Shown piece after piece: positions 1 through 8,952 of a DNA stretch of 64,000 nucleotides. The stretch comes from Vibrio intestinalis. GTDB lineage: Bacteria > Pseudomonadota > Gammaproteobacteria > Enterobacterales > Vibrionaceae. Under the pieces are notes generated by a model. It worked only from the letters and a program-made list of their open reading frames with translations. It searched no databases and had not been told where the DNA came from. Where the stretch lies: NCBI RefSeq assembly GCF_025195085.2, contig NZ_JANAVY020000008.1, forward strand, positions 79,260-143,259. The letters run 5' to 3'. The translations under genes and the position numbers were made by a program. Position 1 is the first letter of the stretch. The number at the start of each line of letters is the position of its first letter.

Positions 1-129
1 TTAGACAACAATGAATACCAAGATATTCAACAACTCGTACTCATGCCATCTAGGCTAACACCAGAGCAAAGAATTGAGAAAGCCGCACACCTTGCTTATC
101 AGTACTCACAGGGAGAAATTCATGTCTAA
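1..129 (+). CDS. C-terminal end of a T6SS adaptor-like protein (partial)
   Basis: An open frame enters from the left edge and stops with TAA at 127-129, leaving 42 visible codons. The tail is hydrophilic and shows no diagnostic motif. It overlaps the start of the VasX-like effector by 8 bases, which implies translational coupling. In V. cholerae the gene before vasX encodes VasW, a DUF4123 adaptor that loads the effector onto VgrG. The same role here is inferred from position only. Confidence 0.5.
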   Translation, partial: LDNNEYQDIQQLVLMPSRLTPEQRIEKAAHLAYQYSQGEIHV

Positions 130-3100
130 TGCTATATCAAACGCCTCGGAACAATCTTCACAAGAAGCTGGGTTGTCACTAGGCACCTGTCCAATGCAGG
201 CGCTCGGCATAAATATCGTCCCTGTTCGCTATGCATTAGATGAACTAGATGATTTAGGCAATGCAAAAAATGGTTTAGTTAACAACTGGAAAGGGAACGG
301 TATTTTCAACGACAATCTCTCTAGGTCTCAATACACACTGCGTCAGCTAAGGGACGGATGGCTTTATGTTCTATGTGATTACGACAAAACATTCCACGAA
401 TATGAAGTATCAGGTAATAACCTCATCAAATACGATCTAGATACCTGGATAAAAGAAAAAGGAAAAACAGAAAGAGGGTCAGCTGGAAAAACAGCGCCGT
501 TCCTAACTTACAACCAAAACAACACTATCTATCTAGCTTGGTCGAAACAAAGATGGAGTTGGAGACTGTTTAACGATGTTTTAAAAAACAAATCTAATTA
601 TAAAAAATGGATGCGAAAAGTTGAACTAAGAGATTACTGCCAATCAATGGATGCTAAACATGTAGGCTTAATCACTGAAATAGAAACTTTTGTATCGGAT
701 ATATCAATTGATAGCTCGAATTGCTCAAAGTTTTTGGGTCACATGACCCAAACTGCTGCAGGAGAAAATACTAAGAATACAGACATTAAGCCTGTTGTTC
801 CCAAATCAGCACTAACATCAGGAATGACAGATGAGCAATCTGCTATATTTGTAGCCCTTGACGATCCAATTTGTGATTTACAAGAGCTAGGTCTATTTTT
901 GAACAAAGAAGTACTTGAGTACGAACAACTCAAAGAAACAAAAGAGCACAAATGGGTACTTCTAGAAACTGCGGCAAAAGTTACGTCACTTAATGCACCT
1001 GAGGATCTAATTTATCCAGCTTCAGTTAATACAAATAGTGACACTGATAAACACGATTACTATGCACAACTATCAGAATATTTAAAGTTAAAGGCTGATT
1101 TACGGCCTTTAGAAGCATTAAAAAGTACGCACTATGGTTACGCCCAAAGGCTCTTACAAGAACAGAAAATTGTGTCCGCCAAGAAACAGCTTGTGTCAAA
1201 ATATGGAGAGCACGATGTTGATAGCGAAACAGTCTTCGCTCGCTGGAACAATACGAAGCAATGGAGAGATGAGGTAAACAACGAAAAACTTCTACAAGCA
1301 ATCGAAGACTTTAATACTACAGATCGTCCTGAACTAGAAAATTTAGTTAAAAGCCTTAATCAATATCGCCAGCAGTTAATCGCGTCTGTTCAAACCTTTG
1401 GGTGGGCCCCAGAAAGAGGATTTATAGATCACCACAACGTTGATGGACAAGAATTATTGTTTGAAGTCCATCAGTTCATTACTGAGGCTATGACGAAAGT
1501 GATTGATGATGAGACATTGTCATGGCTTGAAAAAGAATTTGAACAACCCACTACTCTGATTCCCCTTTATCTTTCTGGATTTAGTAAAGAGTTATACCTC
1601 AAGATAGGTTCTGAACTAATACCAAACGATACTGATAATGTATCTATCAACGACACAGGAAACTTTATTTCTCGCTATAATGACTTTCTGAGCTTTACGT
1701 CAAGCGAATCAATACAAAGCAGTCAATTCTATAGTGACCTATCTGAAAAAACCAAGCCTGTGATACAAGCATTTAAACAAGCTATCAAGACAACTGGCGA
1801 AGCGACTGTATCAATAATAGCTCGCCGTACCACATCATTTACATTCATGCTTGGAAACAATGGTTTTATTGACCGCTCAACGATTGCTGAACAGATTTCC
1901 TTAAATAGGAAGATCCAGATCTCAGAAGATTTTTTAGATGCTAGAACAAACTGGAAAGCACAAAGAACTAAGATAGCGCAAGAAGTTGAAGAGCTCTACC
2001 AACAATTACATGGAACTAAACTAGCCGTAAACCGTGCCGACCTAGACCTTGCAGGATATGATCCTACTACTTCTCCAGAGCGAATTGTAGAAATGGAAGA
2101 GCAGATCGATAGTGCCAAAGCAAAGCAAAAGGCAATGAATAAAGTAATAGATGCAAAGCAGAGACTTCAAAATGGATTTGATCTCTTAGATGAAGTCGAA
2201 CAACAAAATCTACGCACTCGTTACTACACTGCCTTAAGCGAAATGAATGAACTATTTTATGGTACTCCATCGATGATGTTGATAGATGGAGAGGATGTAG
2301 CTAAAGAAATCAGAGGTAAAATTAAACTGAACTTTAAAAACAGTATCAAAGTAACCAGTAAAACATTTGAGAACTTAGGCGGATTAGGATTTTTAGCCTT
2401 TTTGTTCAATGCTCGTGATCTATATATGGCCTACGGTGATCTAAAACAAAACAATGTTCATACAACAAGAGAAAAAGCTGAATTAGTGCAGAAATTTTCT
2501 TATACCTTTAGCTCTCTAGCGGCAATATTCCAGAGCAAATCGTGGCGTAAAGTAGATAAAACTTCAGAGTTTTTTTATCAATCGACAATTAAACGCGCTA
2601 GTAATATGCATCGTTCGGTAAGTGATTACATCCGAATTTCTAGATTTACTAGCTCCTTCGCTATATTAGCAATAGGCATAGAACTCTACTTCTTAAAAAC
2701 TGACATTGACAATGAAACTGACGAAACCAATAAACTTTACATGCAAATGAAGTTCAATGGACTCGTTCTAATGGGCGCCAGCGAAGTGGCTAAAAGGGGG
2801 GCTATGATTTTAGCTTCTCGTGTAAGCATTAGTTTTTTAGTCGGGTCATTTGTAACTGGCACCGCTTTAATAGGTGGTATTCTATATCTATTATCTACAC
2901 TAGTTCTTAATGGACTAAAAAAAGATGACTATCAGAAATGGTTACATCGTTTACCTTGGTCATCGAAACCTAGTGAAAAACAGTTCCCCGATACACCTGA
3001 AGGCGTTGCTGAAGCTCTAATAGCATTGTATCAGTTTACTATGCAGCCAAAAGTTTACGTACAACAACTAGGACAGTTCACTAAGATTAGTAATGGGTAT

Positions 3101-3538
3101 GGAAAAGTAAAATTCGAAAGAGAAGGCCTAAAACTACACGTACACCTCAATAAAAACTTAGAACAATCCAACAACCAAGTAGTCGTTAATGTCAGCTCCC
3201 CTAGAAAATATACTACCATAGCATCGAACTTTTCAAATACATCTGAATCTCTTAACTATGATTTAAAAATAAAAGACTCCCCAAAAAAAGAGCTATTAAT
3301 TGAAGTTAGTTTTTATATAGATGCAACTAAAGGATCAAAACTCAATAAAAAACTAACATACAACTACTCCATAGATATTGCACAGATTGGCATTCATAGT
3401 ATGACATTAATTCAACCTTTGAACTCTAACGAAGAAAAAGTGACCATCATACAAAATTATCATGACCAACAATGGTACACTAATCATCAGTTTAATTGGT
3501 CACCTTCAGAAAACCCTGTGGAAGCTGTTATTATATAG
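122..3538 (+). CDS. vasX: VasX-like type VI secretion effector
   Basis: A 1138-residue protein that starts at the ATG at 122, preceded by GGGAGA. An upstream in-frame start at 74 would lie deep inside the previous gene. The N-terminus carries the CPMQALGINIVPVRYALDE signature of the VasX/BTH_I2691 effector family (residues about 22-42). A long soluble, partly coiled-coil middle follows. The C-terminal half has hydrophobic segments near residues 750-765, 845-858 and 902-929, as expected for a protein that inserts into target membranes. Known VasX permeabilises the inner membrane of competitor bacteria and eukaryotic predators after T6SS delivery. The gene order adaptor-effector-membrane immunity matches V. 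cholerae VCA0019-VCA0021. Base composition is AT-rich relative to the metabolic genes further right, typical of exchangeable effector modules. Confidence 0.85.
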   Translation: MSNAISNASEQSSQEAGLSLGTCPMQALGINIVPVRYALDELDDLGNAKNGLVNNWKGNGIFNDNLSRSQYTLRQLRDGWLYVLCDYDKTFHEYEVSGNNLIKYDLDTWIKEKGKTERGSAGKTAPFLTYNQNNTIYLAWSKQRWSWRLFNDVLKNKSNYKKWMRKVELRDYCQSMDAKHVGLITEIETFVSDISIDSSNCSKFLGHMTQTAAGENTKNTDIKPVVPKSALTSGMTDEQSAIFVALDDPICDLQELGLFLNKEVLEYEQLKETKEHKWVLLETAAKVTSLNAPEDLIYPASVNTNSDTDKHDYYAQLSEYLKLKADLRPLEALKSTHYGYAQRLLQEQKIVSAKKQLVSKYGEHDVDSETVFARWNNTKQWRDEVNNEKLLQAIEDFNTTDRPELENLVKSLNQYRQQLIASVQTFGWAPERGFIDHHNVDGQELLFEVHQFITEAMTKVIDDETLSWLEKEFEQPTTLIPLYLSGFSKELYLKIGSELIPNDTDNVSINDTGNFISRYNDFLSFTSSESIQSSQFYSDLSEKTKPVIQAFKQAIKTTGEATVSIIARRTTSFTFMLGNNGFIDRSTIAEQISLNRKIQISEDFLDARTNWKAQRTKIAQEVEELYQQLHGTKLAVNRADLDLAGYDPTTSPERIVEMEEQIDSAKAKQKAMNKVIDAKQRLQNGFDLLDEVEQQNLRTRYYTALSEMNELFYGTPSMMLIDGEDVAKEIRGKIKLNFKNSIKVTSKTFENLGGLGFLAFLFNARDLYMAYGDLKQNNVHTTREKAELVQKFSYTFSSLAAIFQSKSWRKVDKTSEFFYQSTIKRASNMHRSVSDYIRISRFTSSFAILAIGIELYFLKTDIDNETDETNKLYMQMKFNGLVLMGASEVAKRGAMILASRVSISFLVGSFVTGTALIGGILYLLSTLVLNGLKKDDYQKWLHRLPWSSKPSEKQFPDTPEGVAEALIALYQFTMQPKVYVQQLGQFTKISNGYGKVKFEREGLKLHVHLNKNLEQSNNQVVVNVSSPRKYTTIASNFSNTSESLNYDLKIKDSPKKELLIEVSFYIDATKGSKLNKKLTYNYSIDIAQIGIHSMTLIQPLNSNEEKVTIIQNYHDQQWYTNHQFNWSPSENPVEAVII

Positions 3539-3546
3539 GTAACATT

Positions 3547-4401
3547 ATGAATCCTAACTTTACTAAAGAGCAAATTACAGCTGAATTTACCAAGCTTGTA
3601 AAAACAAACCCTAAAAAAGAAACACTATTAAAATATAGATCAAAAATATACAGCCAAATTTCAAGTAGCCCTGACTCTTTAAAGTTTGATACAAAATTAT
3701 CATTGGGTTTTTACAAGTTAAGAGAATGCTTTTCTTTGGCAGCGTTTGTTTTTCCTTATTTTCTATTGTCAATCTTTGAAGGTAAACTATTATCTCCAAA
3801 CAGCGAACATTTCAACCTTGCTATCTCCAGCGGAATACTACCTCTTTTATTCGTGTGGTTTGGGTTCGCTGAAAAATGTTACTATTATCGATTGGACAAA
3901 AAACATATATCAACATATGAACACCAAGACCAACCTTTGATAATATTTTCAATACTAAGGTATATCGCATGGTTCGGAGTAGGCATCTGTATTATAGCAG
4001 TATTATGGATTGGCCCGATGGCGTTTGTTGGTGCTGGAGGCTCTGCTTTACTTGCATTTAAGCTGATAAATGCTAAAAGAGAAGAAGTCTATTGGTTGAT
4101 AAATTATGACGGAATTTTGTTTATTGAGGAAGTAGAAAAAGAGAATAAAATTAATATCACTCACAAATTCCAAACTTTCACATCAAAAACAACACCTAAG
4201 ATGATAAAGGAAGAAATTTTTATTGATACTATTTGGTGTGGTAATCAAGACAGAAACATAATAATGCAACATATAAAAAACAATATAGATGAAAACGTTG
4301 AGATATTTTCAACTGATAAAGAGGAAAATGAAATAAATTTCTTTGAGAAAATAAAAGACTACAATCTAACTCTAAAAGAATATTCTATTGATGAATACTA
4401 A
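3547..4401 (+). CDS. Putative immunity protein of the VasX-like effector (TsiV2-like)
   Basis: A 284-residue protein starting 8 bases after the effector stop, with AGGT just before the ATG at 3547. Hydrophobic segments lie near residues 61-78, 89-108 and 131-172, followed by a charged cytoplasmic C-terminal half ending in an acidic, AT-rich coding tail. It matches no enzyme family I recognise. A polytopic membrane protein directly downstream of vasX corresponds to TsiV2, which protects the producer against VasX. Immunity proteins diverge with their effectors, so the assignment rests on position and membrane topology. No further T6SS gene follows; the 182 bases to the next gene are AT-rich and show no clear terminator. 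Confidence 0.7.
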   Translation: MNPNFTKEQITAEFTKLVKTNPKKETLLKYRSKIYSQISSSPDSLKFDTKLSLGFYKLRECFSLAAFVFPYFLLSIFEGKLLSPNSEHFNLAISSGILPLLFVWFGFAEKCYYYRLDKKHISTYEHQDQPLIIFSILRYIAWFGVGICIIAVLWIGPMAFVGAGGSALLAFKLINAKREEVYWLINYDGILFIEEVEKENKINITHKFQTFTSKTTPKMIKEEIFIDTIWCGNQDRNIIMQHIKNNIDENVEIFSTDKEENEINFFEKIKDYNLTLKEYSIDEY

Positions 4402-4583
4402 ATTAAATAATCAAAGTGTTTTACTTGATTGAGTTTTATAAAAACCATGTAAATAATTCATCTCAATTTAGAATGACAAGCACCTATTTTATGAAACATA
4501 ACTATCAGTTATTTATATCGAATCTAAAGTTAGCTTTACATTTTTAACTATTAGCGAGTTGTAACCTTATGAATAATTTATTT

Positions 4584-5843
4584 TTACTTTAAACACAAAG
4601 CGCACGCGGGCAACAAAATCAACACCGACATGATAGACCAAGAAATGGCAGTACCAATTAACAAACCGAAAGTGAGCAAATCCCCATGATTGGCCATCAC
4701 AAACAACGAAAATGCGCTGGCAACAATGGTGTTTGAGATAACTAGCGGCCTAGATGCAGACGCTAATTTCTTTGAAATTTCGGTGCTGTGATCTTTTTTA
4801 GCATTGGATGAGGTAATTTGCTGGTTGAGCTTTATTGGGCGCAAAATTTGTATCACTGCATCAACGATTAGGTAAATCAGCACTGACGCAAACCCCATTA
4901 AACCTGCGGTAATCGGCATCATCGCCATGGCCAGCGCCCCTAACGTCGCACCAAGAGTCATCGTCAACACAAGAAAAATCCACATTAACGAAGAGACAAA
5001 CCCTTTACCTTGCCCCTTAATCAAACCACATAACAAAACACCAGCGAACAGCAATGATGGCCAAGATACCAAGGTAGAGTTCATTGCCTCATGAGTGACA
5101 CTCAACATGGCCAACCCAGCGGCCATAAGCAATGTAACAACAATAAACCCTATCGACCATAGCTTAGGTCTCGCGAGTATGCGTTGGATCGTTTTGCTCA
5201 ATCCTTTGTCGAGCCAATCAGGCTTAGTCTCTTTTGAGGTGAGAGACGGAGCAAAGGCCACCAGCAGTAACAGCAATAATCCCTGAGTGACAAGCATTAC
5301 CGCAATACTTGCTATCGCAAAGCTGTAACCAATGAATGACCCAATCAGCAAAATTAGCGCAGCCGCCCAAATAGTCACTAACCCAATTGAACCCAGGTTA
5401 GATGTGAGTATCTTCGCTGACGGGCTCATGCTTGGCTGTGGCGTTTCTTTTACAGAAAACTGAACAGCACTGGTAATCGATACTGCTATGACTAACAACA
5501 CAATTTGCAATGCACTAAACAGGGGCATTCCAAGTTGACTGAGCGCTATTAAAGTCGAACACAAACCGACGGCGCAAACTAACATAGTAATCAACGTGAG
5601 CAACAAGCTACGGCACAACCACCACATTAATAACATTACGGTCGCCATCACTGATACCCATAGGTATAGCGGTTCCTGCAATAGCCAACTAGTGATTTCA
5701 CCTTGCTGAGAAACTAAATACAAACAAGCAGTCAAACTCACCAACACACACACAAGCAACCAATATCGGCAACCAGCGACGAAACAGAAAAAGGTAGAAT
5801 TTGAGGTGTAACTTGACGAAGCAGATGTCCATTCAGCGTGCAT
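4584..5843 (-). CDS. Compact RND/MMPL-like membrane protein
   Basis: A 419-residue protein with about ten to eleven hydrophobic segments. The pattern, one helix then two blocks of helices with a short hydrophilic link near residues 330-360, resembles the membrane core of an RND/MMPL transporter whose large periplasmic loops are almost absent. Typical RND pumps exceed 750 residues, so this is a miniature or single-half form. The start has AAGGA seven bases upstream. It lies downstream of and in the same direction as the AraC regulator of the metallophore island, with a 171-base gap, so export or uptake of the metallophore is a reasonable guess. The family link is from topology and helix character, not a catalytic motif. 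Confidence 0.5.
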   Translation of the reverse strand: MHAEWTSASSSYTSNSTFFCFVAGCRYWLLVCVLVSLTACLYLVSQQGEITSWLLQEPLYLWVSVMATVMLLMWWLCRSLLLTLITMLVCAVGLCSTLIALSQLGMPLFSALQIVLLVIAVSITSAVQFSVKETPQPSMSPSAKILTSNLGSIGLVTIWAAALILLIGSFIGYSFAIASIAVMLVTQGLLLLLLVAFAPSLTSKETKPDWLDKGLSKTIQRILARPKLWSIGFIVVTLLMAAGLAMLSVTHEAMNSTLVSWPSLLFAGVLLCGLIKGQGKGFVSSLMWIFLVLTMTLGATLGALAMAMMPITAGLMGFASVLIYLIVDAVIQILRPIKLNQQITSSNAKKDHSTEISKKLASASRPLVISNTIVASAFSLFVMANHGDLLTFGLLIGTAISWSIMSVLILLPACALCLK

Positions 5844-6014
5844 TGGCCGTATCCTTATTTCACTACGGTGAGCAAATAAAGACTCTCATATTACGTATTA
5901 ATTGAATCCTGACGAGACAACAGAGGGAGAGTTTTTGTCACTTAACGAAGCTTTAGTTCAACTCAGAGAGTCACTCAAAGCCAACTAGCATGTACTCTGC
6001 GGCAAAGAATACCA

Positions 6015-6974
6015 TTACCCCACAGCAACAGACTTACGACGATAGTCTTTTGGACTGCAAGCGTACTGCTCTTTGAATTTCTTAGAGAAATGACCAACGT
6101 GCTTGAAGCCAATTTTATTGGCAACCTCTTGTACTGATAGCTCCCCTTCCGCCAACAGTTCGCTGGCTTTGGCCATGCGTTTGCTATACAAAAAGCCATA
6201 TACAGTATCGCCAAACACCAGTTTAAAGTTACGTTTTAGCTTGTTGTCATTGATGCCTACTTGGCGAGCTAGGTCTTGTAGTGAAGGCGGCTCTTGCATG
6301 TGTTCTTCAATGATTCGAGCCGCATTTTGAATACAATCCATATCACGAGATGTCATGCCATCACACTGTTTCACTGGGTGAGTCAAGTTGTGGTACAGAA
6401 TGGCTAACAGCTCCATCACCTTACCTTGTAGATAAAAGTTATTGGCAGATTTACTCAGCTTTGAGCGGAAAATATCATCCACCACTTTCACCATAGGCGC
6501 AGTCACTGACACAAGGTCGTATTTATTGCATACATTATCAGGGTCGACATTTGCGCCAATCAAAGACTCATACAAGGCTTTCGGCACACAAAAATTTAAG
6601 AACTTGGTGCGCTTATCGTTGTAGTGGAACTCAAACTCTCCACCCTGACAGACAAAGAACAAGGCTCTTTCTCGGGTAATGGTGATCGCCTTCGCTTGCT
6701 CTGGAACCACTAAGTCCATTTCACCTTGTAAGATTAAACAAGCACCATAGAAGTCTTGAGCTTGCTCTTTGAAACGAGTTGGTACTTTGAATGTCACGTC
6801 ACTCAAAGTAACCGACATCCCCTCTGCTAAGTCAAAAATGTAACCAGCACCATCGCATACACTTTCTTCTAAGGTCACTTTAGAGGTAGCAAACTGAGCC
6901 AATTGATCATCTTGGGCGCAATCGAGAATGTCGTACATACGAAACGGCGTAGTATCAATGTCAACAAGCTCCAT
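6015..6974 (-). CDS. AraC-family regulator of the metallophore island (YbtA/PchR-like)
   Basis: A 319-residue transcription factor. The C-terminal 100 residues hold the two helix-turn-helix motifs of AraC proteins, with the NDNKLKRNFKLVFGDTVYGF stretch typical of siderophore-sensing members such as PchR and YbtA. The first 200 residues form the sensing domain, which in relatives binds the ferric siderophore. It is transcribed in the same direction as the ABC transporters and receptor but has its own upstream region with a near-consensus Fur box at 7032-7046. Expected role: activate the receptor and transporter genes when the iron-loaded metallophore is present. Confidence 0.8.
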   Translation of the reverse strand: MELVDIDTTPFRMYDILDCAQDDQLAQFATSKVTLEESVCDGAGYIFDLAEGMSVTLSDVTFKVPTRFKEQAQDFYGACLILQGEMDLVVPEQAKAITITRERALFFVCQGGEFEFHYNDKRTKFLNFCVPKALYESLIGANVDPDNVCNKYDLVSVTAPMVKVVDDIFRSKLSKSANNFYLQGKVMELLAILYHNLTHPVKQCDGMTSRDMDCIQNAARIIEEHMQEPPSLQDLARQVGINDNKLKRNFKLVFGDTVYGFLYSKRMAKASELLAEGELSVQEVANKIGFKHVGHFSKKFKEQYACSPKDYRRKSVAVG

Positions 6975-7031
6975 AGTCTGCTCTCCATGCCTGATAGTTA
7001 AATCAATAGATGAGCTGAAAACTATAACAAA

Positions 7032-7046
7032 TGAGAATAATTATCA
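7032..7046. promoter_or_regulatory. Fur box upstream of the AraC gene
   Basis: TGAGAATAATTATCA matches the 7-1-7 Fur consensus TGATAATNATTATCA at 14 of 15 positions. It lies 58 bases upstream of the AraC start codon, where bound Fur would block a promoter. It indicates iron-repressed expression. Confidence 0.75.
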
Positions 7047-7206
7047 ATTAATTTCAGGCGATATCACGCACTACCGCATAAGAATTGTCATCTTTACGGT
7101 ACGAATAGATAGATTTGAAGCCAAATGGCTATGCCTCATAAACGGCTAATCGCTCGACGACTCACCAACAATGAGCCCTTAGCTTAACTCAATAGCGAAT
7201 CCTGAA

Positions 7207-8952
7207 TTACAAGCACCAACTGGTCGAAGACTGATGATCACGCCACAATGCTTGGTATGTTTCGCAGTCAGACAACAGCGCCTCGTGTTTACCTACCGCT
7301 TCAACCTTCCCGTTGTTCATCACAACAATTTGATCCACATGAGTGATACTCGATAAATTATGCGCCACCATAATCACGGTCTTATTTGCAACCAAGTGGC
7401 TAACCGCTTGCTTCACTTTGAGTTCGTTCTCTGCATCTAACGCTGCGGTTGCTTCATCCAGCAGTATTAATGGCGATTGGTTTAACAGTGCACGAGCAAT
7501 GGAAATCCGCTGCTTTTCACCACCAGACAGTTTAGTCCCACCTTCACCAACTTGAGTATCCAAGCCCTGCGGTAAAGATTGAATAAACTCCCAGCACGAT
7601 GCCATCTGACAACAGCGCTCAATCTCATCAGTGGAAATGGATGGATTCCCCATCGTCAGGTTATTCAATATGCTGTCATCAAATAGATACACTTGCTGAA
7701 ATACCACACTGACCAACTGAGCTATCTGAGTTTGGTTTAAGCTATTAATGGGTTGCCCTGATAGCAATATTTGCCCTGATTGCACATCCCAAAATCTTGC
7801 CAGTAGATGAATCAAGGTTGATTTACCCGAGCCTGATGGCCCAACAATCGCAGTTACCGTATTAGGCTTAACCGTAAAACTGACTTGGCTAAGAACTTGT
7901 TGCTGCTGATATGCAAAACTGACGTTTGTTAGCTCTACTCCCGAGAAAGGATTTGAACCATTATTCGAACTCTGCTTAGGGGAACTATCAGTAATGTTAT
8001 CAAGGCCTGGTTCAGCTAATACACCTGCGACACGATCCATCGCTGACTGGAAGAACTGCCACTGAGAAATCAAAATCCCCGCCTGCATGATCGGACGATA
8101 AAACTGCGTTGAAAGCAGTAAAAACAGCAACAGAACAGACACAGTAACTTGCCCATCAAGCACCCAGTAAATGCCCAAACTGATCAGCAAAGCAAAGCCT
8201 GACTCAGCTAACACAATGAATGCGGCAGGAGCCAATGTGGCACGTTTTTCAAAGGCAAGATGCGCATCTCGTGCGGATTTTGACTTCTCATCTAGCGATA
8301 GAATCTCTCCCCCAGCACAACCATGAGCTCGCAAAATTTTGATACCTGCGATGTAATCAAAAATGGTGTCCGTTAGCTCATCTCCCGCTTGGTACAACTG
8401 CGCTTTACTAGTTAAGGAAGCTTTGTTTAACCAATAGAATGCGCCACAAGCCAATGGAATGCCTGCCGCCATGCTTAGCGCTAAGCGCCAATCAAAATAG
8501 GCTAAACCAAGAAGAATTACGCTTAAAGTACAAAGCACGGCCATTAAATGACTCACTACATGGGAAAAAGCGTGCTCTACATGGTCAACATCTTTAAGCA
8601 ATGTGTTGTTCAATGTACCAAGGTCGATGCTTAGTAAGCGGCCCATCGGAATGTTAGTCAACTTGCTCAACAAACCATTTCGGGTCTTTTCCCCAACGAG
8701 CGTCGCTAAGTAACTTTGTTTGAGGTTGGCGATACGAATCATCACCATCCGCACCAGCACACAAACCGCAATGGCTAAACAATAATAAGGCCAAGTTTCG
8801 GGCAGTTGGTTGTCAGCAATCAATACCGATAACAGCTGAAAAACCAATAGATAAGGCACAAGCGCAAACAATGCATCCAATGCGACCCACAGGGTATTAA
8901 CCAGCATCGGGCGCAGCGAAATCCCCGTTAACTGTTGATAGCGTTTAAGCAT
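7207..8952 (-). CDS. Fused ABC half-transporter, YbtQ-like
   Basis: A 581-residue protein with six N-terminal membrane helices (residues 1-300) and an ATPase domain. The Walker A motif GPSGSGKST is near residue 370, the signature LSGGEKQR near 474 and Walker B LILLDEATAALD near 495. Fused exporter-type half-transporters paired next to a TonB receptor and an AraC gene are the hallmark of YbtP/YbtQ, which, despite their exporter fold, take metal-siderophores into the cytoplasm. It overlaps the preceding partner gene by 8 bases, so the two are co-translated and probably form a heterodimer. Export cannot be excluded from sequence. Confidence 0.8.
   Translation of the reverse strand: MLKRYQQLTGISLRPMLVNTLWVALDALFALVPYLLVFQLLSVLIADNQLPETWPYYCLAIAVCVLVRMVMIRIANLKQSYLATLVGEKTRNGLLSKLTNIPMGRLLSIDLGTLNNTLLKDVDHVEHAFSHVVSHLMAVLCTLSVILLGLAYFDWRLALSMAAGIPLACGAFYWLNKASLTSKAQLYQAGDELTDTIFDYIAGIKILRAHGCAGGEILSLDEKSKSARDAHLAFEKRATLAPAAFIVLAESGFALLISLGIYWVLDGQVTVSVLLLFLLLSTQFYRPIMQAGILISQWQFFQSAMDRVAGVLAEPGLDNITDSSPKQSSNNGSNPFSGVELTNVSFAYQQQQVLSQVSFTVKPNTVTAIVGPSGSGKSTLIHLLARFWDVQSGQILLSGQPINSLNQTQIAQLVSVVFQQVYLFDDSILNNLTMGNPSISTDEIERCCQMASCWEFIQSLPQGLDTQVGEGGTKLSGGEKQRISIARALLNQSPLILLDEATAALDAENELKVKQAVSHLVANKTVIMVAHNLSSITHVDQIVVMNNGKVEAVGKHEALLSDCETYQALWRDHQSSTSWCL

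Noticed and set aside
1026..1301. 91-residue minus-strand frame inside the VasX-like gene
   Set aside because: Antisense shadow with no ribosome site; the plus strand is continuous effector coding sequence.
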